Origin: Planktomarina sp.
GTDB taxonomy: Bacteria > Pseudomonadota > Alphaproteobacteria > Rhodobacterales > Rhodobacteraceae
Length of the DNA stretch: 64,000 nucleotides
Direction: 5' to 3'
Assembly: GCA_017856985.1 (NCBI GenBank)
Contig: JAFMEA010000001.1
Span: forward strand, 1-64,000
Shown: positions 27,969 through 35,966 of the stretch, one piece after another
Position numbering within the stretch: the stretch's first letter is position 1
Layout of the letters: each line of letters starts with the position of its first letter
Program-made: the position numbers and the translations under genes
The notes under the pieces: generated by a model
What the model was told of the DNA's origin: nothing
Seen by the model: the letters and a program-made list of their open reading frames with translations, nothing else
Database searches by the model: none

Positions 27969-28625
27969 TCATTCACCCGTTGCGACAAGTTTCCAGTTTG
28001 GATCCGAGGCGCCCATAGAGCGAGCAAATGTCCAGACATCTCGTTGCCTCTTTTCTTCAGTTTCACTGCCCTCAACAATTTTGCCTTTTTTGTTTTTAAC
28101 AACGGAAGTAAGTTTACAAACGAACCTTACATCTACTTCACCACGGTTGTCAGTCGGGTCAAAGGTAGCGCTCATTAGACCAGTCTCTAGCACACCAATA
28201 AATTCAGCTTCTATAGTTAATCCTTTAGTCTCACGATCCTTAACCACAGCAGAAAAAGCATCATAAACCTCATCACTTAAAAAAGTCTTAACACTTAAAA
28301 GATCCGCATTTTCAAATGCCATTAAAATCATCTCATAAGCACCTTTAGATCCCTGAAGGAACTCTGTGACAGAGAAAGAGGGCTCTACGGCTTTCATTGC
28401 CGCCAGCGCGCGACCGACGTCGCTATCTTCTTCAGTCCAGTCTGCAATATCTGGGTCTGATCCACCGTCAATTACCTCAAATTTTTTGCGTTTCGCTTCT
28501 GGTGACACACTTGTACTGCGCGGTGCCTCGTGACCCTCTCGAGTTCCAAGTACTCCGCGGAGTTTTAAAATAAGGTATACGGCGATACCAGCCAACGCTA
28601 AAAGTTGGATTAGTTGCATATTCAT
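27969..28625 (-). CDS. Tim44/TimA-like membrane-anchored adaptor protein
   Basis: The 218-residue protein has an N-terminal membrane helix (about 5-24), a low-complexity linker, and a C-terminal Tim44-like domain with FLQGSKGAYEMIL and the end DPNWKLVATGE. The alphaproteobacterial relatives resemble the mitochondrial import protein Tim44 and are adaptors on the inner membrane of uncertain function. It is divergent from fxsA and upstream of smr. Family assignment is firm. Confidence 0.9.
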   Translation of the reverse strand: MNMQLIQLLALAGIAVYLILKLRGVLGTREGHEAPRSTSVSPEAKRKKFEVIDGGSDPDIADWTEEDSDVGRALAAMKAVEPSFSVTEFLQGSKGAYEMILMAFENADLLSVKTFLSDEVYDAFSAVVKDRETKGLTIEAEFIGVLETGLMSATFDPTDNRGEVDVRFVCKLTSVVKNKKGKIVEGSETEEKRQRDVWTFARSMGASDPNWKLVATGE

Positions 28626-28729
28626 TTTAACCTTTTACCCCATGTGGAATAGAAATCTGACATATTAATCCTTATGTAGGTCAGCAAGTGGCTCAAGTCC
28701 ACTAGGCTAAATGTGAATTGGAGACACAA

Positions 28730-29188
28730 ATGCGCTTGTTGCTTGCCTTTATTGCAGTGCCCCTAATTGAAATAGGGTTGTTTATCCAGGTTGGAGATTA
28801 CATTGGCCTTTGGCCGACCTTAACAATTGTACTTCTTACCGCCATCATTGGAACCTCGCTAGTTCGCAGTCAAGGAATCCGAGCTGTAGCAAAATTGCAG
28901 GATTCGTTTTTAACTATGCAAAACCCAGTTGAACCACTAGCTCATGGGGCAATGATTTTGTTTGCTGGCGCCCTATTACTTACGCCTGGGTTTTTTACAG
29001 ATTTTATTGGAGTTTTGTTACTATTTCCACAATTTCGTTCTTTTGTAATGCGACAGCTTAGGTCCAGAATTAAAATGAATAAATTTAACTTTAATAAATC
29101 TGATAAGCACCACGCAGACGACGTTATTGATGGAAGCTTTAATGACGTTACTCCAAGGGATAATCCCTCCGGGTGGACCAAGGATTGA
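28730..29188 (+). CDS. fxsA: FxsA family membrane protein
   Basis: The 152-residue protein starts at ATG 28730, chosen because GGAG lies six bases upstream and MRLLLAFIAVPLIEI is the family N-terminus. It has hydrophobic helices near 3-22, 28-45 and 70-95, with the conserved GLWPTL and LLTPGFFTDFIG, and a charged C-terminal tail. FxsA relieves phage T7 exclusion by F plasmid in E. coli when overproduced; its normal role is unknown. secB follows 55 bases later. Confidence 0.92.
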   Translation: MRLLLAFIAVPLIEIGLFIQVGDYIGLWPTLTIVLLTAIIGTSLVRSQGIRAVAKLQDSFLTMQNPVEPLAHGAMILFAGALLLTPGFFTDFIGVLLLFPQFRSFVMRQLRSRIKMNKFNFNKSDKHHADDVIDGSFNDVTPRDNPSGWTKD

Positions 29189-29243
29189 GAGCTCTGTAAC
29201 TTTCTGATAAAGTAGGAAAAACAGACTTATAGGAGTACAAATA

Positions 29244-29753
29244 ATGGCTAAAAAGGCAATTGAACAAGCGCTGAATGAGGAAGAGGTTGTGCCTAAGAAG
29301 CCGTTAAAAACGCAGGTTCTTGCTCAGTACATTAGAGACATGTCATTTGAAAATATCTTAGCTCAAAAAGGTATCACTGGTGAAGTACAGCCAAACGTAT
29401 CTGTTCAAGTCAACATTGATGCCAAAAAGCGGCCCGTAGAGCATCAATATGAAGTAATTATAAAATCAAATATTTCATCTAAAACGAAAGACAAAGACGA
29501 GCCAATGTTTCTTCTGGAACTTGAATATGCTGGAATTTTTCATATTGAGAACATACCAGAAGACCAACTTCATCCTTATCTCATGATAGAATGCCCTCGT
29601 ATGATATTTCCATTTTTACGTCGAATTGTGAGTGATGTAACCCGGGACGGCGGCTTTCCATCATTAAACTTAGAAATGGTTGATTTTCTAGCGTTGTATA
29701 GAAATGAGATCCAGAGAAGGGTTGATGAAAACGCTAAGGCTAAAGCGAACTAA
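29244..29753 (+). CDS. secB: protein-export chaperone SecB
   Basis: The 169-residue chaperone keeps preproteins unfolded and hands them to SecA. The core YIRDMSFENI, the beta-strand region VEHQYEVIIKSN, LELEYAGIF and the FPFLRRIVSDVTRDGGFP loop are all typical. The start has TAGGAG nine bases upstream. The stop overlaps the convergent dnaQ stop by four bases. Confidence 0.97.
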   Translation: MAKKAIEQALNEEEVVPKKPLKTQVLAQYIRDMSFENILAQKGITGEVQPNVSVQVNIDAKKRPVEHQYEVIIKSNISSKTKDKDEPMFLLELEYAGIFHIENIPEDQLHPYLMIECPRMIFPFLRRIVSDVTRDGGFPSLNLEMVDFLALYRNEIQRRVDENAKAKAN

Positions 29754-30442
29754 GCTAACCTGTTCCACACAGAGCCTGTGCCTAAAGCTTCTACAAAAAC
29801 TTTATGAGCTTCCTTTTCTTTTTCTGTTAACCGATCTGGCAAACTATTAGCACGTACGGGTGGCCGCCATGCCACCCCATCTGAACCGTCCGTTTGTTTT
29901 TCAGACGTTGTTTTTAATACCAAGTCTGGCTGGCGGCCTCCAAGTAATTCCAAATACACTTCTGCTAAAATTTCTGAATCAAGAAGCGCGCCATGAAGTG
30001 TCCTCGCGGAGTTATTTATGCTAAAACGACGACATAACGCGTCAAGAGATGCTGGAGACCCTGGAAATTTACGGCGCGCTATAGCTAAGGTATCTATCGC
30101 CCGACTTAGTGGTAATGAATCATGTTTTACCCAACCAAGCTCCGCATTTATAAATTTCATATCAAAGGAGGCATTGTGGATAACAAGTTTAGCATCACCA
30201 ATAAACTCTAAAAAATCTTGAGCAATTAATTTAAATACTGGTTTGTCTGATAAAAATTCTTCACTCAGGCCATGTACGGAAAACGCACCCTCTGGCATGT
30301 TCCGTTCTGGATTAATATATTGATGAAATGTTTTACCAGTGGGTATATGATTGAAGAGCTCTACAGCACCAATTTCAACGATCCGATCCCCATCATTCGG
30401 CTCAAAGCCAGTTGTTTCAGTATCAAGAACAATTTCACGCAT
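29750..30442 (-). CDS. dnaQ: DNA polymerase III epsilon subunit (3'-5' exonuclease)
   Basis: The 230-residue proofreading exonuclease has Exo I LDTETTGFEP, Exo II VIHNASFDMKF and Exo III HGALLDSEILAEVY with the catalytic histidine. A C-terminal tail after about 185 would bind the polymerase alpha subunit. It overlaps coaE by eight bases as the last gene of the leftward maf-aroE/coaE/dnaQ operon leading away from the likely origin. Confidence 0.97.
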   Translation of the reverse strand: MREIVLDTETTGFEPNDGDRIVEIGAVELFNHIPTGKTFHQYINPERNMPEGAFSVHGLSEEFLSDKPVFKLIAQDFLEFIGDAKLVIHNASFDMKFINAELGWVKHDSLPLSRAIDTLAIARRKFPGSPASLDALCRRFSINNSARTLHGALLDSEILAEVYLELLGGRQPDLVLKTTSEKQTDGSDGVAWRPPVRANSLPDRLTEKEKEAHKVFVEALGTGSVWNRLA

Positions 30443-31028
30443 TTTTTTGTCTTTCTTCGATATCTCTTAATATATTTTCCACGCACAACTCTGCGCTCTT
30501 CATACTCGTAGTATCAATTACGTAGTCAGAGCGGGCTACCTTTTCAGCTGAAGAAAGCTGTTTGGAGATAATCACATCTAAATGTTTTTTTGTCATGCCT
30601 GAGCGAGAAAGGACGCGCTCTTCCTGAATTTTTGAGGATATTGTAACACAGGCTACGGCATCAAATTTTGTTTGAGTGCCTAGCTCAAACAAAAGTGGAA
30701 TATCAAAAACAAGAATTTTTGAGGTATTTGTTTCAATAAAATTTTCTCGGTCCCGTTTCACCAATGGATGTATTATACTCTCTATTTGAGCTAATTTTTT
30801 AGGGTTTTCTAGCACAATTTCTTTTAGTTTTTTTCTATCTACGGTTCCACTTTTAACAACCTCTGGAAGTATCTTGCTCATCTGAATGACAGCTAAACCA
30901 CCAGCACTGTACGCTTCATGTACTATCTTATCTGCGTCCCAAATTGCACAGCCTCTTGCTGAAAATAACGCTGCGGTAGTGGATTTACCCATCCCAATGG
31001 AACCCGTTAAGCCTAGTAAAAACTTCAT
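30435..31028 (-). CDS. coaE: dephospho-CoA kinase
   Basis: The 197-residue enzyme phosphorylates dephospho-CoA in the last step of coenzyme A synthesis. Walker A GLTGSIGMGKST is at 6-17, followed by WDADKIVHE and the segment FDIPLLFE. The start overlaps the preceding maf-aroE stop by four bases, and the end overlaps the dnaQ start by eight. Length and motifs are normal. Confidence 0.96.
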   Translation of the reverse strand: MKFLLGLTGSIGMGKSTTAALFSARGCAIWDADKIVHEAYSAGGLAVIQMSKILPEVVKSGTVDRKKLKEIVLENPKKLAQIESIIHPLVKRDRENFIETNTSKILVFDIPLLFELGTQTKFDAVACVTISSKIQEERVLSRSGMTKKHLDVIISKQLSSAEKVARSDYVIDTTSMKSAELCVENILRDIEERQKNA

Positions 31029-32440
31029 CCGCTAACCAATTTAACTAATTCTAAATCAACCTTTGGGGGTAAACCAAACCATTGATGAAACCCCGGTACT
31101 CCTTGATACAAAAGCATACCAACTCCCGACACCGTATTAAATCCCAATTTTTCGGCTTGTGTTAATAATGGTGTCTTAACTGGTGTATAAACAAGATCCG
31201 TGACCAGTGCCTTTTTATTTAAAGTTTTTAAACTTATAGTCAGCGCTGGCTTACCCGTCATTCCTAAAGAGGTTGTATTAACAAGGGTTGAAATTCTCGA
31301 AAGCCATTCTTCTTTCTCGTCCCAGTCAATGACTTCTATTTTATCTGAGAGTTCGACAGATAAGTTTTGCGCCCTACTTTTGGTTCGGTTGGTCAGGTAA
31401 ATTTGTGGCGTCCCAGCTGCTAGCAATGACACCAATATTGCACGCGCTGCGCCGCCCGCCCCTATCACTAACGCTGGACCGGCATTCGGAAGCCAACTGC
31501 CACCATTTGCTTCTAAGTTACTAATAAAACCATAACCATCTGTATTGTCTGCCAGAATATTACCACTGCTATCAACAATGAGTGTATTAGCAGCACCAAT
31601 TTCTAGCGCCCGCTTGGTTTTACTATGTGACAAGTTTAAGGCGGCTTCTTTATGAGGTAAAGTAACATTAAATCCAGATACCCCTACCTCTGCTAAAACA
31701 TTCACAGTATTTGAGAAATTTTTTTCGGGAGTATCGATGGCGATGTAATCACCACAAATGTTATTCTTCTGCAACCAATAGCGATGCATGATTGGCGATC
31801 TACTGTGAGAAATTGGGCTGCCTAATACCGCAACGATTTTTGGTGTAGTTGCGATATTTGCGTAATTATTTTGATGTAAAAAATTTAAAATCTGAGAAAT
31901 TGATATACCCATAATATCAAACCAGTTGCCTTTAACCTTGGAAAACAAATGAGGTGTTTTTTCAAAGCAATAGCCTGCTGAACTGTTTTGAGCTTCTAAC
32001 CAAAATTTGGTTACAAAATTTTGCACCTCTAGTGGTGACATCGGGTGCATGGTTAAGTTGCTCACCGCTGTATGACGCCACATCGGTTTAGCGCCTTTAT
32101 AAATTACATTTGCTGTAATTAACTGATGTGTTTTACCCGCCATTTGCGAAATGTTTGCCGATAATTGCGCTTTAGAGTCAGGTTTACTGAAAACTTCACC
32201 ATCTAACGAAAGTATTTGGTCACAGCCCAATACCCAGCTATCAATATTTTTAGACGAAATCTTTTTTGCTTTAAATTCTGCCAGAACGTTAGGAATATCT
32301 CTGTGAGGAGTACCCTCACTCACCAAAGACTTCATAATATTCAATTCATCAATGTTTGGTGATATATTACAAAAGGGAAGCGCAGCGTTTCGAAGAATGC
32401 AACAACGGGTTTTCGATTGAGAGGCAAGAATGAAATCCAT
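31025..32440 (-). CDS. fused Maf-type nucleotide pyrophosphatase and shikimate dehydrogenase
   Basis: One open frame of 471 residues from ATG 32440 holds two enzymes. Residues 1-190 are a Maf protein, with LASQSKTRCCIL, GCDQIL and the late GNWFDIMGI. Maf proteins hydrolyse non-canonical nucleoside triphosphates. Residues 200-471 are AroE, which reduces 3-dehydroshikimate. AroE motifs are SHSRSP, catalytic lysine near 264 in TLPHKEAA, NTDGYG near 300, GAGGAARA and the C-terminal GVGMLLYQG. Relatives carry maf and aroE as separate overlapping genes. Here there is no stop between them, and the join is a linker of about ten residues (near 31845-31870). I chose ATG 32440 because CAGGA lies upstream; the open frame extends to 32542. 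Both active sites look intact. Confidence 0.9.
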   Translation of the reverse strand: MDFILASQSKTRCCILRNAALPFCNISPNIDELNIMKSLVSEGTPHRDIPNVLAEFKAKKISSKNIDSWVLGCDQILSLDGEVFSKPDSKAQLSANISQMAGKTHQLITANVIYKGAKPMWRHTAVSNLTMHPMSPLEVQNFVTKFWLEAQNSSAGYCFEKTPHLFSKVKGNWFDIMGISISQILNFLHQNNYANIATTPKIVAVLGSPISHSRSPIMHRYWLQKNNICGDYIAIDTPEKNFSNTVNVLAEVGVSGFNVTLPHKEAALNLSHSKTKRALEIGAANTLIVDSSGNILADNTDGYGFISNLEANGGSWLPNAGPALVIGAGGAARAILVSLLAAGTPQIYLTNRTKSRAQNLSVELSDKIEVIDWDEKEEWLSRISTLVNTTSLGMTGKPALTISLKTLNKKALVTDLVYTPVKTPLLTQAEKLGFNTVSGVGMLLYQGVPGFHQWFGLPPKVDLELVKLVSG

Positions 32441-32821
32441 TTGGGATAATCCTGAGGATAATTTGGGTTGTAGTATTTTGTAATACTGTGAGTTTACCGG
32501 CAGCTTATGGCTACCATACAAAAACCATCTTATTTCATGCAATTTATCACAGCTTTATTTACTGTAGATATGTATATTTATTCCGTGTTAATTAAATGCT
32601 TTTAACGTATTACTAAATTCTTATACAAGCTTTATACATTTAATTTTTTTTAAGCTTATGTTTTTAATGTGTTAAAATTTTGATTTTTTTTTTCCATTTA
32701 TTATCCACAAGTGAACATGTTTGGGGATTAGTCTTTAATCCACAGAAAATCATGTACCTACAAACTACTACTAACTTATATACTTATATTTATTATTATT
32801 AAGGTTTACAAAATAATCTAC
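32441..32821. other. likely chromosomal replication origin (oriC)
   Basis: This is the longest non-coding stretch of the window (381 bases). GC counts per 60-base line are 14 (32581), 8 (32641), 21 (32701) and 10 (32761), far below the flanking genes. It contains a perfect DnaA box, near matches TAATCCACA (32736-32744) and TGTAGATAT on the reverse sense (32563-32571), and the tandem octamer ACTTATAT twice at 32774-32789. Operons point away on both sides. parA, parB and two parS sites lie within 8 kb. By eye G exceeds C on the top strand to the right, and C slightly exceeds G to the left, in the lines I counted. The maf/rho side of this gene order is where alphaproteobacterial origins lie. Nothing in it looks like a gene. 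Confidence 0.7.
32701..32709 (+). promoter_or_regulatory. DnaA box
   Basis: TTATCCACA matches the DnaA-binding consensus TTATNCACA at all positions. It is the only perfect copy seen in the AT-rich spacer before hemJ. A one-mismatch copy, TAATCCACA, lies 26 bases downstream in the same orientation. Confidence 0.75.
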
Positions 32822-33274
32822 ATGTACGATTTTTTTATATCTCTTTACTCATGGTATCTAGTTGGCCATATTATTTCAGTGATTGCTTGGATGGCGGGAA
32901 TTTTTTATTTACCACGACTGTTTGTTTATCATAGTGAAGAAGTTAATAAAAACTCTGATACTGATCGACTGTTCATAAAAATGGAGCACCGGTTGTTGAA
33001 AGTAATAATGGTTCCAGCAATGATAAGCTCTTGGTTTTTTGGAATTTGCCTCTCTATTATTCCTGGAGTTGTAGATTGGGAACTCTTTTGGCCGTGGATA
33101 AAACTGTTTAGTGTCTTATCACTTACACTGTTTCACTTTTGGCTTAGCAGACAACAAGTTTTTTTTAAAACAGGCCAGAACAAATTAAACGGCCGAACCT
33201 ATAGGATAATGAATGAAGTACCGACTGTACTATTAATAATTATCGTTACTATGGTTGTTGTTCAGCCGATTTAA
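32822..33274 (+). CDS. hemJ: protoporphyrinogen IX oxidase HemJ
   Basis: The 150-residue membrane protein has four hydrophobic helices and the family marks VGHIISVIAWMAGIFYLPR near the N-terminus and RIMNEVPTVLLIIIV near the C-terminus. HemJ oxidises protoporphyrinogen IX in bacteria that lack HemG and HemY oxidases. The start ATG at 32822 directly borders the origin region, and no clear ribosome site is visible. rho follows after 120 bases. Together with hemD, hemH and hemW it adds a fourth haem-related gene to the window. Confidence 0.93.
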   Translation: MYDFFISLYSWYLVGHIISVIAWMAGIFYLPRLFVYHSEEVNKNSDTDRLFIKMEHRLLKVIMVPAMISSWFFGICLSIIPGVVDWELFWPWIKLFSVLSLTLFHFWLSRQQVFFKTGQNKLNGRTYRIMNEVPTVLLIIIVTMVVVQPI

Positions 33275-33394
33275 TTTCTCAGCTATTAGTTTGACTCACT
33301 TATGTTATTTCAGTAACGGGATACTGCACCCATTCGGGATAGCTATTTTCTAAAAATAATTACTGTTCTAAAACTTTAGACTGGAAATGAAATA

Positions 33395-34666
33395 ATGACC
33401 GTTGATCGTGTTAATTTAGCTGATTTAAAGGCAAAAACTCCCAAAGATCTTTTATCTATGGCTAAAGAGCTAGAGATTGAAAACGCCTCGACTATGCGTA
33501 AGGGCGAGATGATGTTCTCAATATTGAAAGAGAGAGCGGAAGATGGAGCTGAAATCTCAGGGGAAGGTGTATTAGAAGTTTTACAGGATGGATTTGGGTT
33601 TTTACGATCACCAGAAGCTAACTACCTACCAGGTCCTGACGATATATACGTATCCCCAGAGATGATTAGACAGTTTTCAATGCGTACAGGCGACACGATA
33701 GAGGGTGTAATCAAAGCGCCGACCGATACGGAACGATATTTCTGTATGATAAAGATAGAAAAAATTAATTTTGAGGATCCAGAGCGGGCTCGCCATAAGG
33801 TAGCCTTTGATAATTTAACACCATTATATCCTGATGAACGTTTTGATATGGAAGTCGACGATCCAACAGTTAAAGACCGATCGGCAAGGATTATTGATCT
33901 GGTTGCTCCGATTGGAAAAGGCCAGCGGTCACTTATTGTAGCGCCACCGCGCACCGGTAAGACTGTTCTTTTACAAAACATTGCGCATTCAATTGAAAAA
34001 AACCACCCCGATTGTTACTTAATAGTTCTATTGATTGACGAACGGCCAGAAGAAGTTACAGATATGCAAAGATCCGTAAAAGGTGAGGTGGTTAGCTCTA
34101 CCTTTGATGAGCCAGCAACTCGTCACGTTGCAGTATCTGAAATGGTCATAGAAAAGGCAAAGCGGCTAGTAGAGCACAAACGTGACGTAGTAATTCTCTT
34201 AGATTCAATTACGAGGTTAGGCCGAGCGTTTAATACTGTTGTGCCGTCATCAGGTAAAGTTTTAACGGGTGGTGTAGATGCCAATGCGCTACAGCGGCCC
34301 AAACGTTTTTTTGGTGCGGCTAGAAATATAGAGGAAGGTGGCTCGTTAACAATCGTAGCGACCGCGCTCGTTGATACTGGTAGTCGTATGGACGAAGTTA
34401 TTTTTGAGGAATTTAAGGGCACAGGAAATTCAGAGATAGTTCTGGATCGAAAGGTGGCTGACAAACGCGTTTTCCCGGCAATGGACATACTGAAGTCTGG
34501 AACTCGTAAAGAAGAGCTTCTTGTGGATAAAGTTGACCTTCAAAAAACTTTTGTTTTACGCAGAATTTTAAATCCAATGGGTACTACCGATGCTATCGAG
34601 TTTCTTATCTCTAAGCTTAAACAAACAAAGTCTAACTCAGAATTTTTTGACTCTATGAATACCTAA
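33395..34666 (+). CDS. rho: transcription termination factor Rho
   Basis: The 423-residue RNA helicase has an N-terminal helical domain, the cold-shock-like RNA-binding domain with DGFGFLRS (66-72), Walker A APPRTGKT (183-190), Walker [13 protein letters not shown], the Q-loop and the R-loop [11 protein letters not shown]. It ends transcripts by pulling RNA from polymerase. The 120-base leader holds no clear terminator or known element. mnmE follows 8 bases after its stop. Confidence 0.98.
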   Translation: MTVDRVNLADLKAKTPKDLLSMAKELEIENASTMRKGEMMFSILKERAEDGAEISGEGVLEVLQDGFGFLRSPEANYLPGPDDIYVSPEMIRQFSMRTGDTIEGVIKAPTDTERYFCMIKIEKINFEDPERARHKVAFDNLTPLYPDERFDMEVDDPTVKDRSARIIDLVAPIGKGQRSLIVAPPRTGKTVLLQNIAHSIEKNHPDCYLIVLLIDERPEEVTDMQRSVKGEVVSSTFDEPATRHVAVSEMVIEKAKRLVEHKRDVVILLDSITRLGRAFNTVVPSSGKVLTGGVDANALQRPKRFFGAARNIEEGGSLTIVATALVDTGSRMDEVIFEEFKGTGNSEIVLDRKVADKRVFPAMDILKSGTRKEELLVDKVDLQKTFVLRRILNPMGTTDAIEFLISKLKQTKSNSEFFDSMNT

Positions 34667-34674
34667 AGTATGTG

Positions 34675-35961
34675 ATGGATGCGATATTTGCTCAGGCTAC
34701 GGCGTCGGGACGTGCTGGCGTTTCCATTATTAGGCTGTCTGGCCATCAAGCATTTGATATAGCGTCGAAATTGTGCAATATTCCAACATGTGGAAGGTTG
34801 GCTTTGAGGTCGATCAAAGACCCAAATGGTGACCTAATTGATCGTGCTCTTGTCCTTTGTTTTGATCACGGCGCGAGTTTTACTGGAGAGAGGGTCGTAG
34901 AGTTTCATGTTCATGGTGGCCTAGCAACGGTGTCTAAACTATTGGCAGAATTGTCAAAAAGTGATGGTTGCAGATTAGCGTTACCAGGAGAGTTCACGAG
35001 GAGAGCTCTCGAAAATGGAAATTTGGATTTAAACCAGGTTGAAGCGCTTTCTGATTTGATAGAAGCAGAAACTGAGCTACAGCGAAAACAAGCGATGCAG
35101 GTGTTGGACGGCCATTTCTCCGAAGCTGGCAGAATTTGGAAAGAGAAGCTTTTAAGAGCCGTCGCTCTTCTGGAGGCTAGTATAGACTTCTCTGATGACG
35201 AAATACCTGCAGACCTTCACATTGAGGTTCGGTCTATTGTTGAGGCTACAGCGAGCTCTATTATGGCGGTGCTAGAACGATCTGTTATGGCGTCGAAAAT
35301 ACGCCAGGGTTTTACAGTCGCTATTATTGGAGCGCCAAACGTAGGAAAGTCTACTTTGTTGAATTCAATAGCAGGTAGAGACGTGGCAATTACTTCTGAC
35401 ATAGCTGGTACTACCCGGGATGTGATAGAAGTTCGCATAGACCTGAATGGCCTACCTGTAACTTTTATGGATACTGCTGGTTTAAGAGAAACAGACGACT
35501 ATATTGAAAAACTAGGTATATCAATGTCTTACAAAAGATCTGAAGCTGCCGATGTTAGGGTGTTTTTGGTGGATAGTGAAGAAGACGAGCTTCTTATTTC
35601 TAAAGAACCTGGTGATATTGTCGTACAAAGTAAGGCAGACACTAGAGATGTTTCAGGCTTAGCTGTGTCTGGAAAAACTGGTAAGGGAGTATCTAACTTA
35701 TTGAAGTTAGTAAGTAAAAAACTTTCACCAGAAACCATGCTAGACGTCGCTGCTATCCGTGAACGGCAAGTTGACGGGTTAAAAGCAGCTAATGATTGTT
35801 TGTCAAAAACAAAAGTTTTTTTAACTCAGGATCCCTTGCCTTATGAGTTAGCTAGTCAGGAGTTATATTTTGCGTGTACACAGTTAGATTTTGTTTTTGG
35901 AAAAATTGATATAGAAAGCATTTTAGATGAAATATTTTCTAGTTTTTGCTTGGGTAAGTAA
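34675..35961 (+). CDS. mnmE: tRNA modification GTPase MnmE
   Basis: The 428-residue protein modifies the wobble uridine with MnmG. It has an N-terminal tetrahydrofolate-binding domain (FAQATASGRAGVSIIRLSG; later LPGEFTRRAL), a G domain with GAPNVGKS, the switch region DIAGTTRD, DTAGLRE and QSKAD, and the C-terminal FCLGK motif in the position of the usual CIGK. The start ATG at 34675 follows an in-frame GTG by one codon; the ATG matches family starts. Ribosome site is weak, so translation may be coupled to rho. Confidence 0.97.
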   Translation: MDAIFAQATASGRAGVSIIRLSGHQAFDIASKLCNIPTCGRLALRSIKDPNGDLIDRALVLCFDHGASFTGERVVEFHVHGGLATVSKLLAELSKSDGCRLALPGEFTRRALENGNLDLNQVEALSDLIEAETELQRKQAMQVLDGHFSEAGRIWKEKLLRAVALLEASIDFSDDEIPADLHIEVRSIVEATASSIMAVLERSVMASKIRQGFTVAIIGAPNVGKSTLLNSIAGRDVAITSDIAGTTRDVIEVRIDLNGLPVTFMDTAGLRETDDYIEKLGISMSYKRSEAADVRVFLVDSEEDELLISKEPGDIVVQSKADTRDVSGLAVSGKTGKGVSNLLKLVSKKLSPETMLDVAAIRERQVDGLKAANDCLSKTKVFLTQDPLPYELASQELYFACTQLDFVFGKIDIESILDEIFSSFCLGK

Positions 35962-35966
35962 GGGGT

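Noticed and set aside
33622..33981. 119-codon frame antisense to rho
   Set aside because: It lies entirely within the conserved Rho coding region and its residues match nothing known.
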